Below are positions 36,066 through 44,388 of a DNA stretch of 64,000 nt, in pieces. Source of the DNA: Pseudomonas putida (lineage in GTDB: Bacteria; Pseudomonadota; Gammaproteobacteria; Pseudomonadales; Pseudomonadaceae); the NCBI RefSeq assembly GCF_002741075.1, contig NZ_CP016634.1:5508501-5572500 (forward strand), written 5' to 3'. Every line of letters starts with the position of its first letter. The stretch's first letter is position 1. The notes below the pieces were generated by a model, which was given only the letters and a program-made list of their open reading frames with translations, was not told the DNA's origin and made no database searches. A program made the position numbers and the translations under genes.

Positions 36066-38017
36066 GCCTGCGCGGCCTCGGCGCCGCACTGCTGGCCCTG
36101 AGCCTGAGCCCGGCCCTTCAGGCGGCGGACAAACCGCTGCTGCAGGAGGGCAAGAAGACCCTGTTCCAGCGCGTGCTGACCACGCCGGGCTGCAAGCTCA
36201 GCGACGCCGCCGGGGCGGCGCCTGGGGCTGCGCAGCCGGCCTTCAGCCGCTTCTACGTCTACGAGCGCGCCCAAGCCGATGGCCATGATTGGCTGCGGGT
36301 CGGCCCCGACACTCAAGGCAAGAGCATCGGCTGGCTGCCAGGCGACTGCACCGTCGCCTGGAAGATGCAGCTGACCCTGGCCTTCACCAACCCGGCCAAC
36401 CGCGACCGTCTGCTGTTCTTCAAGGAGCGCAACCAGCTCGAAGGCATCCTCGATGCCCCGGACCCGGTCAGCCAGGTCGCCCCGATACGCGCCAAGCTCA
36501 AGCACAACACCGAAGCCCCCGGTGTGCTGGCCCAGGAGCCAGAGTTCTTCGTCGACATGCAGAAGAACTTCTACCTGCTGCCCGTGCTCAGTGGCGAAGA
36601 GGTGATGACCGAGGAAGGCTTCCGTACCCGCATCCTCAACGTGGCCTCGGTGAGCAAGGCTCAGGGCCAGGGCACGCAGGCCCCGGGGGCTGCGGCCAGC
36701 CCGGCGACCAAGACCCAGCTCAAGGCCTTCAGCGCTGCTGTGGTCTTCGTCATCGACTCAACCATCTCCATGGACCCGTACATCGACCGCACCCGCGAGG
36801 CGATCAAACGTGTCTACGCGCAGATCGAAAAGGAAAACCTCGGTCAGCAGGTCAAGTTCGGCCTGGTCGCCTACCGCTCCAGTACCAAGGCGGTGCCAGG
36901 CCTTGAGTACGTCAGCAAGATGTACGCCGACCCCAACACCGTGAAGGATGGCGCCGACTTCCTGTCCAAGGTCGCTGACCTCAAGCAGGCGAAGGTCTCC
37001 AGCAGCGCCTTCGACGAAGACGCCTATGCCGGTGTCATGCATGCCGTGGACAAAGTCGACTGGAGCCAGTTCGGTGCCCGCTACGTGGTACTGATCACCG
37101 ACGCAGGCGCCATCGATGGCGGCGACAAGCTGTCGAGCACCGGCCTGGGGGCCGAGCAGGTGAAGATCGAGGCGAGCAACCCTGGCGTCGCCCTCTACAC
37201 CCTGCACCTGAAGACCCCGAGCGGCGCCAAGAACCACAGTGCCGCCGAAGCCCAGTACCGCACCCTGTCGAACTACCCCGGCACCAACACCTCGTTGTAC
37301 TACCCGGTCAATGCCGGCGACGTGGAGCCCTTCGGCCGCAAGGTCGACAGCCTGGCCGCGGCCATCACCCAGCAGGTCAAGTCGGCCTACCTGGGCGAGG
37401 ACGCCATCGGCAGCGCGACCAACGCCAAGGCCGATCCGGCCGACAAGAAGATGCTCGAAGACGCCGCGCTGATCGGCCATGCCATGCAACTGGCCTACCT
37501 GGGCAAGACCACCGGGACCCAGGCCCCGCCCGTGTTCCAGGCCTGGATCAGCGACCGCGACCTGATCAAGCAGAACGTGCCGACCACCGATGTGCGGGTG
37601 CTGCTGACCAAGGCCCAGCTCAGCGACCTGAGCGATGTGCTCAAGCAGATCCTGGACGCCGCCAACGAAGGCATGATTTCGCCCAGCGACATGTTCGCCC
37701 GGCTGCGCTCGGTGGCCGCGACCATGGGTGCCGACCCGAACCAGCTCAAGCAAGGCTCGACCACCCGCGTGGCCGATCTGGGCGTACTCGGCGAGTACCT
37801 GCAGGACCTGCCCTACCAGAGCGAAGTGCTCAACCTGGATGAAGAAACCTGGAAAGGCTGGGACGGCCTGGCCCAGGAAAAATTCATCCGTAACCTGAGC
37901 ACCAAGCTGCGCCACTACCAGCGCTACAACGCCGACGTGGACCGCTGGGTGGCCCTGGCGCCAGGCGCCGACAGCCGCGACAACGTCTACCCGGTACCAC
38001 TGGAAATGATGCCCTGA
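36062..38017 (+). CDS. periplasmic VWA protein resembling the C-terminal part of PpkA
   Basis: Exported protein (651 aa). The signal peptide is residues 1-21 (ending ALQA). A small SH3-like domain lies at about 65-100 (HDWLRVGPDTQGKSIGWLPG). A VWA domain starts near 225 with MIDAS motif DSTIS (third position Thr rather than Ser) and VVLITDAGAI. A long helical C-terminal domain follows. The same arrangement forms the periplasmic half of the type VI-associated kinase PpkA, but there is no kinase domain here or nearby. The genes that follow match the TagTSRQ partners of PpkA. ATGA overlap couples it to the upstream gene. Its likely role is ligand or protein sensing in the periplasm. Confidence 0.78.
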   Translation: MSLRGLGAALLALSLSPALQAADKPLLQEGKKTLFQRVLTTPGCKLSDAAGAAPGAAQPAFSRFYVYERAQADGHDWLRVGPDTQGKSIGWLPGDCTVAWKMQLTLAFTNPANRDRLLFFKERNQLEGILDAPDPVSQVAPIRAKLKHNTEAPGVLAQEPEFFVDMQKNFYLLPVLSGEEVMTEEGFRTRILNVASVSKAQGQGTQAPGAAASPATKTQLKAFSAAVVFVIDSTISMDPYIDRTREAIKRVYAQIEKENLGQQVKFGLVAYRSSTKAVPGLEYVSKMYADPNTVKDGADFLSKVADLKQAKVSSSAFDEDAYAGVMHAVDKVDWSQFGARYVVLITDAGAIDGGDKLSSTGLGAEQVKIEASNPGVALYTLHLKTPSGAKNHSAAEAQYRTLSNYPGTNTSLYYPVNAGDVEPFGRKVDSLAAAITQQVKSAYLGEDAIGSATNAKADPADKKMLEDAALIGHAMQLAYLGKTTGTQAPPVFQAWISDRDLIKQNVPTTDVRVLLTKAQLSDLSDVLKQILDAANEGMISPSDMFARLRSVAATMGADPNQLKQGSTTRVADLGVLGEYLQDLPYQSEVLNLDEETWKGWDGLAQEKFIRNLSTKLRHYQRYNADVDRWVALAPGADSRDNVYPVPLEMMP

Positions 38018-38023
38018 CCGCCC

Positions 38024-38722
38024 ATGCTCGACATCAAGGGACTGAGCGTGGTCCGTGGCGACGGACCACAAGCGCACCGGGTGCGCCTGGACGAACTGCA
38101 TCTGCGCCCCGGCGAAGTGCGCGCGATCACCGGCGAGAGCGGCTGCGGCAAGAGCACCCTGCTCGAAGCCATCGGCCTGCTGCTCAAGCCTGAGCGACTG
38201 GCGCACTACCAGCTGGGGCCACAACGCCAGGACGTCGCCCGCCTGCTGGCCGAAGGCCGGGAGCCGGCGCTGGCCGCGCTGCGCTCACGGGCGCTGGGTT
38301 TCGTCCTACAGAACGGCGGCCTGCTGCCGTTTCTGAGCGTGCGCGAGAACATCCTCCTGCCCCGCCGCCTGCTGGGTCTTACCGCCCACAGCGCTGCAGT
38401 GGATAAAGCCATCGCCGCCCTGCGCCTTGAACCCTTGCTGGGCAAACTGCCCCAGGCCTTGTCCATCGGCGAGCGCCAGCGGGTGGCCTGTGTCCGGGCG
38501 ATTGCCCATGAGCCACGTGTACTGCTGGCCGACGAGCCCACCGCGGCGCTCGACCCACACAACGCCCAGCGCCTGTTCGAGCTGTTGCTGAACCTGGTGG
38601 CCGAGCTGGGCATCGCCGCCTTGGTGGTGTCCCACGACTGGGCACTGGTCGAGCGCTTTGGCCTGCAACGCCTGGGCGCGATCAATGGCGAAGGGGAGAC
38701 GCGCTTTGAACCCATGGCATAA
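38024..38722 (+). CDS. ABC transporter ATPase, TagT/LolD-like
   Basis: Cytosolic ATPase (232 aa) with Walker A GESGCGKST, signature LSIGERQR (in place of LSGGQ), Walker B VLLADEPTAALDP and switch His in VVSHDW. It belongs to the LolD/MacB-type group that works with one class of permease with a large periplasmic loop. It lies six bases after the VWA gene and overlaps the permease gene. By position and partners it corresponds to TagT of the TagQRST pathway; a lipoprotein-release role like LolD is the alternative. Confidence 0.82.
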   Translation: MLDIKGLSVVRGDGPQAHRVRLDELHLRPGEVRAITGESGCGKSTLLEAIGLLLKPERLAHYQLGPQRQDVARLLAEGREPALAALRSRALGFVLQNGGLLPFLSVRENILLPRRLLGLTAHSAAVDKAIAALRLEPLLGKLPQALSIGERQRVACVRAIAHEPRVLLADEPTAALDPHNAQRLFELLLNLVAELGIAALVVSHDWALVERFGLQRLGAINGEGETRFEPMA

Positions 38723-39929
38723 GCGCCTTGGTCTGCTGCTGCGCTTGACCCTGGCCGACCTCTGGCACGACCGCAACGTCTCACTGTGCATGGCCGCCTC
38801 GCTGGTGGCGGTGATCGCCCCGCTGTTGCTGCTGTTCGGCCTCAAGCACGGGGTGGTCAGCCAGTTGCAGGACGAATTGCTGCGCGACCCGCGCAACCTC
38901 GAAGTGAAGATGCTCAGCAGCGGCCACTACGACCAGGCCTGGCTCGCGCGCCTGCAGCAGCGCCCCGACGTGGGCTTCGCCATCGGCCAGACCCGCTCGC
39001 TCAACACCCAAGCCGACCTGCTCGGCGAACATGGCCGCTTCGCCGACAACGTCGAGGTCATCCCTACCGCAGCCGGCGACCCGCTGCTGGCCACCGCCCT
39101 GAGCGCCTTGCAGGGCGATCAGGTGATCCTCAGCGAGCGTGCCGCGCAACGCCTGGACGCCAAGGTCGGCGGCACGGTCCGTCTGCGGGTGGCCCGGCGC
39201 CTGGACGAGGTCAACGAACGCGGCGAGCGCACCCTGCAGGTGCAGGCCATCGTCGACAACGTGCGCTTCGCCCGCCCGGCGGCATTCGTCAGCCCACAGA
39301 TCCTGCTGGAGCTGGAGCACTACCGCGATGGCTACCAGGTAGCGACGCTGGGCGCCTTGACCGGGCAAGCGCTGGACGGCGTCAAGGTTGGATACGCCCG
39401 CGCCCGGGTCTATGCCAGGGACATCGACAGTGTCGCCCCGCTGGAGCGCTGGTTGAACGAGCAACGCATCGAAACCGCCAGCCGTCTGGCGGAGATCGAA
39501 AGCGTGCGGGCCATCAACCATGTGCTGGGGCTGATTTTCGGCGTCATCGCTGGCGCGGCGCTGGTCGGCTGCATCGCCTCGCTGGTCGGCGCCTTCCTGG
39601 CCAACATCGACCGCAAGCGCCGCCACCTGGCGGTGCTGCGGCTGCTGGGCTTCGGCAGCACCGCCGTGGCCGGTTATGTCGTGCTGCAAGCGCTGGTGTT
39701 GAGCCTGGTCGGCTACCTGGGCGGGCTGGGCTGCTACTACCTGGGCAGCCTGCTGTTCGACCAGTTGCTGCGCACCAGCCAGGCGACTGGCGCCTTCATT
39801 TGTCACATCACTGTCTGGCACGGCCTGGTGGCCTTGCTGCTCGCCTTCCTGGTCGCCGGCCTGGTCGCCTTGATCGGCGCTTTGCGGGCGATACGGATTC
39901 AACCTGCGGAGAGTCTGCGTGAACTCTAA
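38706..39929 (+). CDS. ABC transporter permease, TagS/FtsX-like
   Basis: Inner-membrane permease (407 aa) of the FtsX/MacB type. One membrane segment lies near the N-terminus (SLVAVIAPLLLLFGLK). A large periplasmic domain (about 45-270) follows, then three C-terminal membrane segments (ending ALRAIRIQPAESLREL). I chose the TTG at 38706 because AAGGGGA lies eight bases before it; an ATG at 38685 would add seven residues. It overlaps the ATPase gene by 17 bases and the next gene by 11. It is expected to pair with the ATPase in mechanotransmission rather than solute transport. Confidence 0.8.
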   Translation: MNPWHKRLGLLLRLTLADLWHDRNVSLCMAASLVAVIAPLLLLFGLKHGVVSQLQDELLRDPRNLEVKMLSSGHYDQAWLARLQQRPDVGFAIGQTRSLNTQADLLGEHGRFADNVEVIPTAAGDPLLATALSALQGDQVILSERAAQRLDAKVGGTVRLRVARRLDEVNERGERTLQVQAIVDNVRFARPAAFVSPQILLELEHYRDGYQVATLGALTGQALDGVKVGYARARVYARDIDSVAPLERWLNEQRIETASRLAEIESVRAINHVLGLIFGVIAGAALVGCIASLVGAFLANIDRKRRHLAVLRLLGFGSTAVAGYVVLQALVLSLVGYLGGLGCYYLGSLLFDQLLRTSQATGAFICHITVWHGLVALLLAFLVAGLVALIGALRAIRIQPAESLREL

Positions 39930-41466
39930 AGCCTGCCGCCTGCTCCTGGCGCCACTGGGTCTCGGCTTCCTGCTGCAAGCGTCTGCGGCAAGCTGGGACG
40001 AGAAGTTCTACAACCCCATGGCCGAGGCCGACGACGTGGTCCTGCCCATGCCCTGCGATGGCGCCATGGTGTTTCGCAAGGTGCTGATCCCGGTGGCCGG
40101 GCCGCTGGACGACTACCCGATCAACATCGGCCAGGACAGCGCCGAATGGGGTTACGTGGAACAGACCCGCCCTGCGTTCATCGCCGGCAGCTTTACCAGC
40201 GCCAAGGGCGAGAAGTCGCGCTACTACCTGCTGGCCAAGTACGAGATGACCCAGCTGCAGTACCGCGCCCTGATGGACGAGACCTGCCCGACGCCTTCGA
40301 ACAAGCAGCGCCTGCCGATCGTTTCGGTCAGTTGGCTCGATGCCCTGCAAGCCGCCGACAAGTACAACCGCTGGCTGCGAGCCAATGCCGCCGACAAGCT
40401 GCCTCGCGAAGACGGCGCGCTGGGCTTCCTGCGCCTGCCCACCGAGGTCGAATGGGAGTTCGCCGCCCGGGGTGGACTGCAGGTCAGCACTGCCGAGTTT
40501 CGCGACAGCCGCTACCCCATGGCCGAAGGCCTGAACGCCTACGAATGGTTCGCCGGGGCACAATCGGCCAACGGCCAGCTGCAACTGAGCGGCCTGCTCA
40601 AGCCCAACCCTCTGGGCCTGCACGACATGCTCGGCAATGCCAGCGAGATGATGTTCGAGCCCTTCCGCCTGAACAAGCTCGACCGCCAGCATGGCCAGGC
40701 CGGTGGTTTCGTGGTCCGCGGTGGCAATTACCTGACCAGCGAGGGTGAACTGCGCACCGCCCTGCGCCAGGAAGAGCCCTACTACAACGCCGAAGGCCCG
40801 GTGGCCAAGAAGACCAACGGCCTGCGTCTGGCCCTGGTCTCTCCCACCCTGACCTCGCGTGACCGGGTCAAGAACATCGAAAAAAGCTGGGCGTCCCTGG
40901 GCAACGATCAACCAGCGCCCCAGAGCAAAGACAAAGGCACAGTCAAGGCCCTCGAGGAGCTGGCCTCCGGCGTCGAGGACCAGGCGCTCAAGAACCAGCT
41001 CAAAAGCGTCGAGAACCAGCTGCGGGCCAGCAACCAGCAGCAACAGGAAGCCCGCGACCAGGCGATCCGCGCCAGCCTCAACCTGGGCGCCTTCCTCTGC
41101 ACCAAGATGCTCGACGATGGCCAATACCTGGACTTCCTGCAGAAGAACTACGCCAGCAACTGCAAGACCGGCGAGGAAGACCCCACCTGCGGCATGCGCA
41201 AGACCAAGCTCGACGAACAGAGCGCGCGCCTGCACAAGCTCAGCCGCTACTACGCCAGCTCGCTGGTCGAGTCCGGCTCGCTGTATGGCCAGGACTTGCT
41301 GCAGGCGCAGGTCCCGGTGCTCGAAGGGGTGTTGACGGCCAACAAGAACCTCAAGGAACTGACCCCCTACCTGCGTACCCATTGGGCCAACCAGCAGTCG
41401 TTCCTCAAGACCCAGAAAATCGACACCACGGCATGGCTCGACAGCTGCAAAGCCGTGGCGCACTGA
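39919..41466 (+). CDS. periplasmic formylglycine-generating-enzyme-fold protein, TagR-like
   Basis: Exported protein (515 aa), GTG start with CGGAGA upstream. After the signal peptide (ending QASA) comes an FGE/SUMF1 domain (about 45-315). Typical text includes RLPTEVEWEFAARGG, LGLHDMLGNASEMM and FVVRGGNYLTS. Expected catalytic Cys residues of true formylglycine-generating enzymes are not evident at the C-terminal site, so it is probably non-catalytic, as TagR is. A coiled coil (about 330-385) and a further Cys-containing region are extra to standard TagR. It overlaps the permease gene. Likely it signals between an outer-membrane lipoprotein and the VWA protein. Confidence 0.78.
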   Translation: MNSKACRLLLAPLGLGFLLQASAASWDEKFYNPMAEADDVVLPMPCDGAMVFRKVLIPVAGPLDDYPINIGQDSAEWGYVEQTRPAFIAGSFTSAKGEKSRYYLLAKYEMTQLQYRALMDETCPTPSNKQRLPIVSVSWLDALQAADKYNRWLRANAADKLPREDGALGFLRLPTEVEWEFAARGGLQVSTAEFRDSRYPMAEGLNAYEWFAGAQSANGQLQLSGLLKPNPLGLHDMLGNASEMMFEPFRLNKLDRQHGQAGGFVVRGGNYLTSEGELRTALRQEEPYYNAEGPVAKKTNGLRLALVSPTLTSRDRVKNIEKSWASLGNDQPAPQSKDKGTVKALEELASGVEDQALKNQLKSVENQLRASNQQQQEARDQAIRASLNLGAFLCTKMLDDGQYLDFLQKNYASNCKTGEEDPTCGMRKTKLDEQSARLHKLSRYYASSLVESGSLYGQDLLQAQVPVLEGVLTANKNLKELTPYLRTHWANQQSFLKTQKIDTTAWLDSCKAVAH

Positions 41467-41492
41467 CAACAACACCGCAAGGAATCGAAACC

Positions 41493-42230
41493 GTGAAGCA
41501 CAGCAAACCTGGAAGAATCAGCCAGTGGATCAGCCTGGTGATGGCCGCCACCCTTGTCCTGACCGGTTGCGCCAGCACCGGCAGCTCCATGCTCGGCGGT
41601 AATGGCGGCACCACAGACCCACGCCTGACCGCAGGCAACGACGCCAAGTTCTTCAGCACCTCCGGCTACCAGGCCTGCGCCGTGGCTGCCGGTGCCGGTG
41701 TGCTGGCCTGCGCCCTGTCCAACTCCGGCAACAAGGCCGCTTGCGCCGTGGTCGCGGGCCTTGCCGCGTGCGGCGTGGCCATGGGCGCCAACTACTACCT
41801 GGACCAACGCCGCAGCCAGTACGCCGACACCACCCAGCGCCTGAACGTCATGACCACCGACGTACAGAACAAGACCGCCCAGGTCGCCGAGCGCACCAAC
41901 ACGCTGCAACGGGTTATCGCCGATGACAAAGAACAGATCGCGGCCATCCAGAAGGACATCCAGAGCAAGACCGTCAACAAGGCCAAGGCCCAGCAGGACA
42001 TCGCCAACATCGACCAGAACATCACCCGGATGCGCAAGGACGTGACCAACATGAAGGCGACCGTCAGCGAGTTCGAAAAAGTGGCCCAACTCGAACGCCA
42101 GAGCGGCGCCAACCCCGAGGAAGTGCAGAAGGTCGAGGCAGAGATCGCCAAGATGAACGCCAAGGTCGCCTCGCTGCAGCAGGAGGTCGATGGCCTCTAC
42201 AACCAGCGTTCGGCCATCACCCTGGGTTGA
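41493..42230 (+). CDS. lipoprotein with glycine-rich hydrophobic segment and coiled coil
   Basis: Lipoprotein (245 aa). A GTG start preceded by AAGGA gives MKHSKPGRISQWISLVMAAT, ending in the lipobox LTGC. The residue after the Cys is Ala, which favours the outer membrane. A Gly/Ala/Cys-rich hydrophobic stretch (about 65-105: AVAAGAGVLACALSNSGN) could insert into a membrane. The rest is a long coiled coil (about 110-240). By position after the TagR-like gene it takes the place of TagQ, although I cannot show sequence similarity to TagQ. The stop is followed ten bases later by another lipoprotein gene. Confidence 0.75.
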   Translation: MKHSKPGRISQWISLVMAATLVLTGCASTGSSMLGGNGGTTDPRLTAGNDAKFFSTSGYQACAVAAGAGVLACALSNSGNKAACAVVAGLAACGVAMGANYYLDQRRSQYADTTQRLNVMTTDVQNKTAQVAERTNTLQRVIADDKEQIAAIQKDIQSKTVNKAKAQQDIANIDQNITRMRKDVTNMKATVSEFEKVAQLERQSGANPEEVQKVEAEIAKMNAKVASLQQEVDGLYNQRSAITLG

Positions 42231-42240
42231 GGATCGGCAC

Positions 42241-42744
42241 ATGTTCGTACGTCACTGTCTGTGCCTGCTGTTGCTCGCCGGCCTGACCGGCTGCGCCACC
42301 ACCGCGTCCCAATGCAAAGCCTCCGACAGCAGCGCCAGCCTGATCGGCAAGCTCAACTGCGACTACGGTGGCGGCTACGCCGACGAGGTGCGCAGCAGCG
42401 AGCAGGACCTGCGCGCGGCCCAGGAGCAGAACCGTCAGTTCAACCAGGTGTATGACGAGCTCAGCGCCCTCCAGGCCTCCACTCGCCAGGACCTGCAAAC
42501 CCAGCGCCGCCAACAGGCGAGCCTCGAGCAGTCGCTCAACGGTCTGCTCGCCACGCTCAAGAAGCGCCACGCCAACAAGGCCGACGTGCAACAACAGATC
42601 GCCGGGCTCGAGCAACGCCTCAAGGCCAGCCAAGTGGCACCTGCGAGCAATGCCAGCAGTGCCCAGGTCGAAGCCCGCAAGCAGGAACTCAAGGCGCTAC
42701 AGCAGCAGGTCAGCCGCCTGCAACTGAGCCTGGGTTACGAGTGA
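42241..42744 (+). CDS. small coiled-coil lipoprotein
   Basis: Lipoprotein (167 aa) with lipobox LTGC after a short signal peptide (MFVRHCLCLLLLAGLTGC). The next residue is Ala, favouring the outer membrane. Two more Cys follow (SQCKAS, KLNCDYGGG), then a Gln/Arg/Leu coiled coil to the end. GAGGA precedes the ATG. It resembles the preceding lipoprotein in layout, so the two may pair through their coiled coils. It is the last gene before a strong terminator. No known family is recognised. Confidence 0.72.
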   Translation: MFVRHCLCLLLLAGLTGCATTASQCKASDSSASLIGKLNCDYGGGYADEVRSSEQDLRAAQEQNRQFNQVYDELSALQASTRQDLQTQRRQQASLEQSLNGLLATLKKRHANKADVQQQIAGLEQRLKASQVAPASNASSAQVEARKQELKALQQQVSRLQLSLGYE

Positions 42745-42752
42745 GTCCCTCT

Positions 42753-42782
42753 CCGGCAGCTTCGGCTGCCGGCTCTTTTTTT
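42753..42782 (+). terminator. strong Rho-independent terminator inside the cluster
   Basis: Perfect 8-bp stem CCGGCAGC / GCTGCCGG with a TTCG tetraloop, followed by CTC and seven T. It lies eight bases after the second lipoprotein gene and only 13 bases before the next start codon. The srf/tag-like operon therefore probably ends or is attenuated here. Confidence 0.93.
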
Positions 42783-42794
42783 CAGGATACCGAC

Positions 42795-44033
42795 ATGCAA
42801 CGGGTCACCCGTGACACCAGCCCGGCCCAGGATGACCCGAAGCCGTTGGAACAGGCCATGGCGATCATCGTCAGGCATTTCCCCCCGAGCATCGCGCACC
42901 TGTTCGCGACACCGCGCACCGGTCAGGACGGCGTGCGTGAATGGTGGTCGGAGCTCGAAGGTCAGCCGCGCCGCTTCCATGAGCTCGGTGCCGAGCAGCA
43001 AAGCGCCTTGCTGGCGCTGTACGAACAGCGCCAGGTCGCCGTGCGCCAGTTGATCGGCGAACTGCAGGGGCGCGGCCAGCAGGAAGAGGCCAAGGTCCTG
43101 CAGCGTCTGATCGGCCCCCCGAACCTGGACAACCTCTACAGCATCAATGGCTACCCGCTGGTGGTCCGTTGGGGCCAACCGGTACCCCCTCCCGCCGCTG
43201 CGCCCGTCCCCCCGCCGCCGCCACCGACGCCAGTGCCGGTGCGCCGCCGCTGGATCTGGCTGCCGTGGTTCCTGCTGCCGCTGCTCGGCTTGCTGCTCCT
43301 GGCCTTGGCCCTGTGGTTCGGCTGGCCCTACCTGCAACGCTGGCTGGACACCCGCCCCACGCAACCCTATGCCTGTGTCAAGGACGCCCAGGTGCAGCCG
43401 CCGGAATTCGCCGTGGTACTCGATACCTCAGGCTCGATGCGCCTGAGCGTCGAGGCCACGGCCGAAGACGAACAGTGGTTCTTCCAGTACATCAATGATC
43501 AGGCCACCGACCCGCAGCGATTGGCGCAAATCACTCGCGCGCCGGTGCGCATGGACGTCGCCAAGGCCAGCCTGACACACCTGATCGAAGACCTGCATCC
43601 GGCCATCGACATGCGCGTGGTGACCTTCGATGGCTGTCGCGCGCCCCTGGACCATGGTGTGTTCACCCCTGCCCAGCGTCCGGCGCTGATCCAGGGCATC
43701 CAGGCCCTGGAGCCCAACGATGGCACTGCGCTCAGCGCCAGCCTCGATGTGGCGGCCCGGGCCATGGATGGACGCAACCGCGACGGCATGATCGTGATGT
43801 TCGTCGATGGCCCGGACGGCTGCGGGCAGAACGCCTGCGCGGTGGCCGAACGGATCGCCCGCGAGCAACCCCGGCTGCGGGTCAACCTGATCAACATCAG
43901 TAACAACAGCCAAGCCAACTGCATCGCCGAGAGCACCGGCGGCCGGGTCTATTCGGCCGACAACGCCTCGCAGATGGCGGCCGCGCTCAAGCAGGCCAGC
44001 CAGGAGGTCTCCAGCTCGGCCAATTGTGATTAG
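42795..44033 (+). CDS. membrane-anchored VWA protein with periplasmic MIDAS domain
   Basis: Protein (412 aa). Residues 1-125 are a cytosolic helical domain, 129-150 a Pro-rich linker, and about 155-175 one membrane segment. A periplasmic VWA domain (about 200-412) carries a perfect MIDAS motif DTSGS (210-214) and MIVMFVDGPDGCGQ. Four Cys in the VWA part may pair. The topology matches the SrfA and Sel1-like proteins of the cluster. It follows the terminator with a CAGGA ribosome-binding site, so it may depend on readthrough. A truncated duplicate follows directly. Confidence 0.8.
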   Translation: MQRVTRDTSPAQDDPKPLEQAMAIIVRHFPPSIAHLFATPRTGQDGVREWWSELEGQPRRFHELGAEQQSALLALYEQRQVAVRQLIGELQGRGQQEEAKVLQRLIGPPNLDNLYSINGYPLVVRWGQPVPPPAAAPVPPPPPPTPVPVRRRWIWLPWFLLPLLGLLLLALALWFGWPYLQRWLDTRPTQPYACVKDAQVQPPEFAVVLDTSGSMRLSVEATAEDEQWFFQYINDQATDPQRLAQITRAPVRMDVAKASLTHLIEDLHPAIDMRVVTFDGCRAPLDHGVFTPAQRPALIQGIQALEPNDGTALSASLDVAARAMDGRNRDGMIVMFVDGPDGCGQNACAVAERIAREQPRLRVNLINISNNSQANCIAESTGGRVYSADNASQMAAALKQASQEVSSSANCD

Positions 44034-44041
44034 GACGCGCC

Positions 44042-44272
44042 ATGCAACGGGTACTACGCGACACCCGCATGGACCTGGCGAAAACCTCGCTGACCTCGGT
44101 GATCGATAACCTGGACGATGGGGTGGCCATGCGTCTGGTGACCTTCGAGGGTTGTGGCCACTGCGCGGCCAGCAACACCGGCGGGCGCGTCTACACCGCC
44201 AATGACGCCGCTGCAGTGGCCGAGGCGCTCAAGCAGGCCAGCCAGGAGGTGAGCGCGGGAGGCTGTTCCTGA
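44042..44272 (+). pseudogene. internally deleted duplicate of the membrane VWA gene
   Basis: An open frame of 76 codons that is a patchwork of the preceding gene. It begins MQRVLRDTR (matching residues 1-8, MQRVTRDT) and continues with MDLAKTSLTSVIDN and MRLVTFEGC (matching about 253-281). It then jumps to NTGGRVYTANDAAAVAEALK and QASQEVS (matching the C-terminus). The membrane segment, MIDAS motif and most of the VWA fold are missing. It is best read as the remnant of a tandem paralogue after in-frame deletions; it may still be translated. Confidence 0.8.
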
Positions 44273-44388
44273 CACCCATGACGTTTTTCAATCGGCTCGA
44301 TGCCGCTTCCTGCATTGTCGTGCAGGCTGGCGTGCCGGATGCTTTATTTACACCGACACATCGGTTTGTCCACCCAGCAGAGGCCTGT

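Noticed and set aside
39919..41466. Active formylglycine-generating enzyme for a sulfatase
   Set aside because: No sulfatase gene is nearby, and the neighbours match a sensory TagR context; the fold is better read as non-catalytic.
27780..44272. Complete type VI secretion system
   Set aside because: TagQRST-like neighbours suggested it, but no TssB/TssC sheath, ClpV, Hcp, VgrG, TssJLM, kinase or phosphatase is present anywhere in the window.
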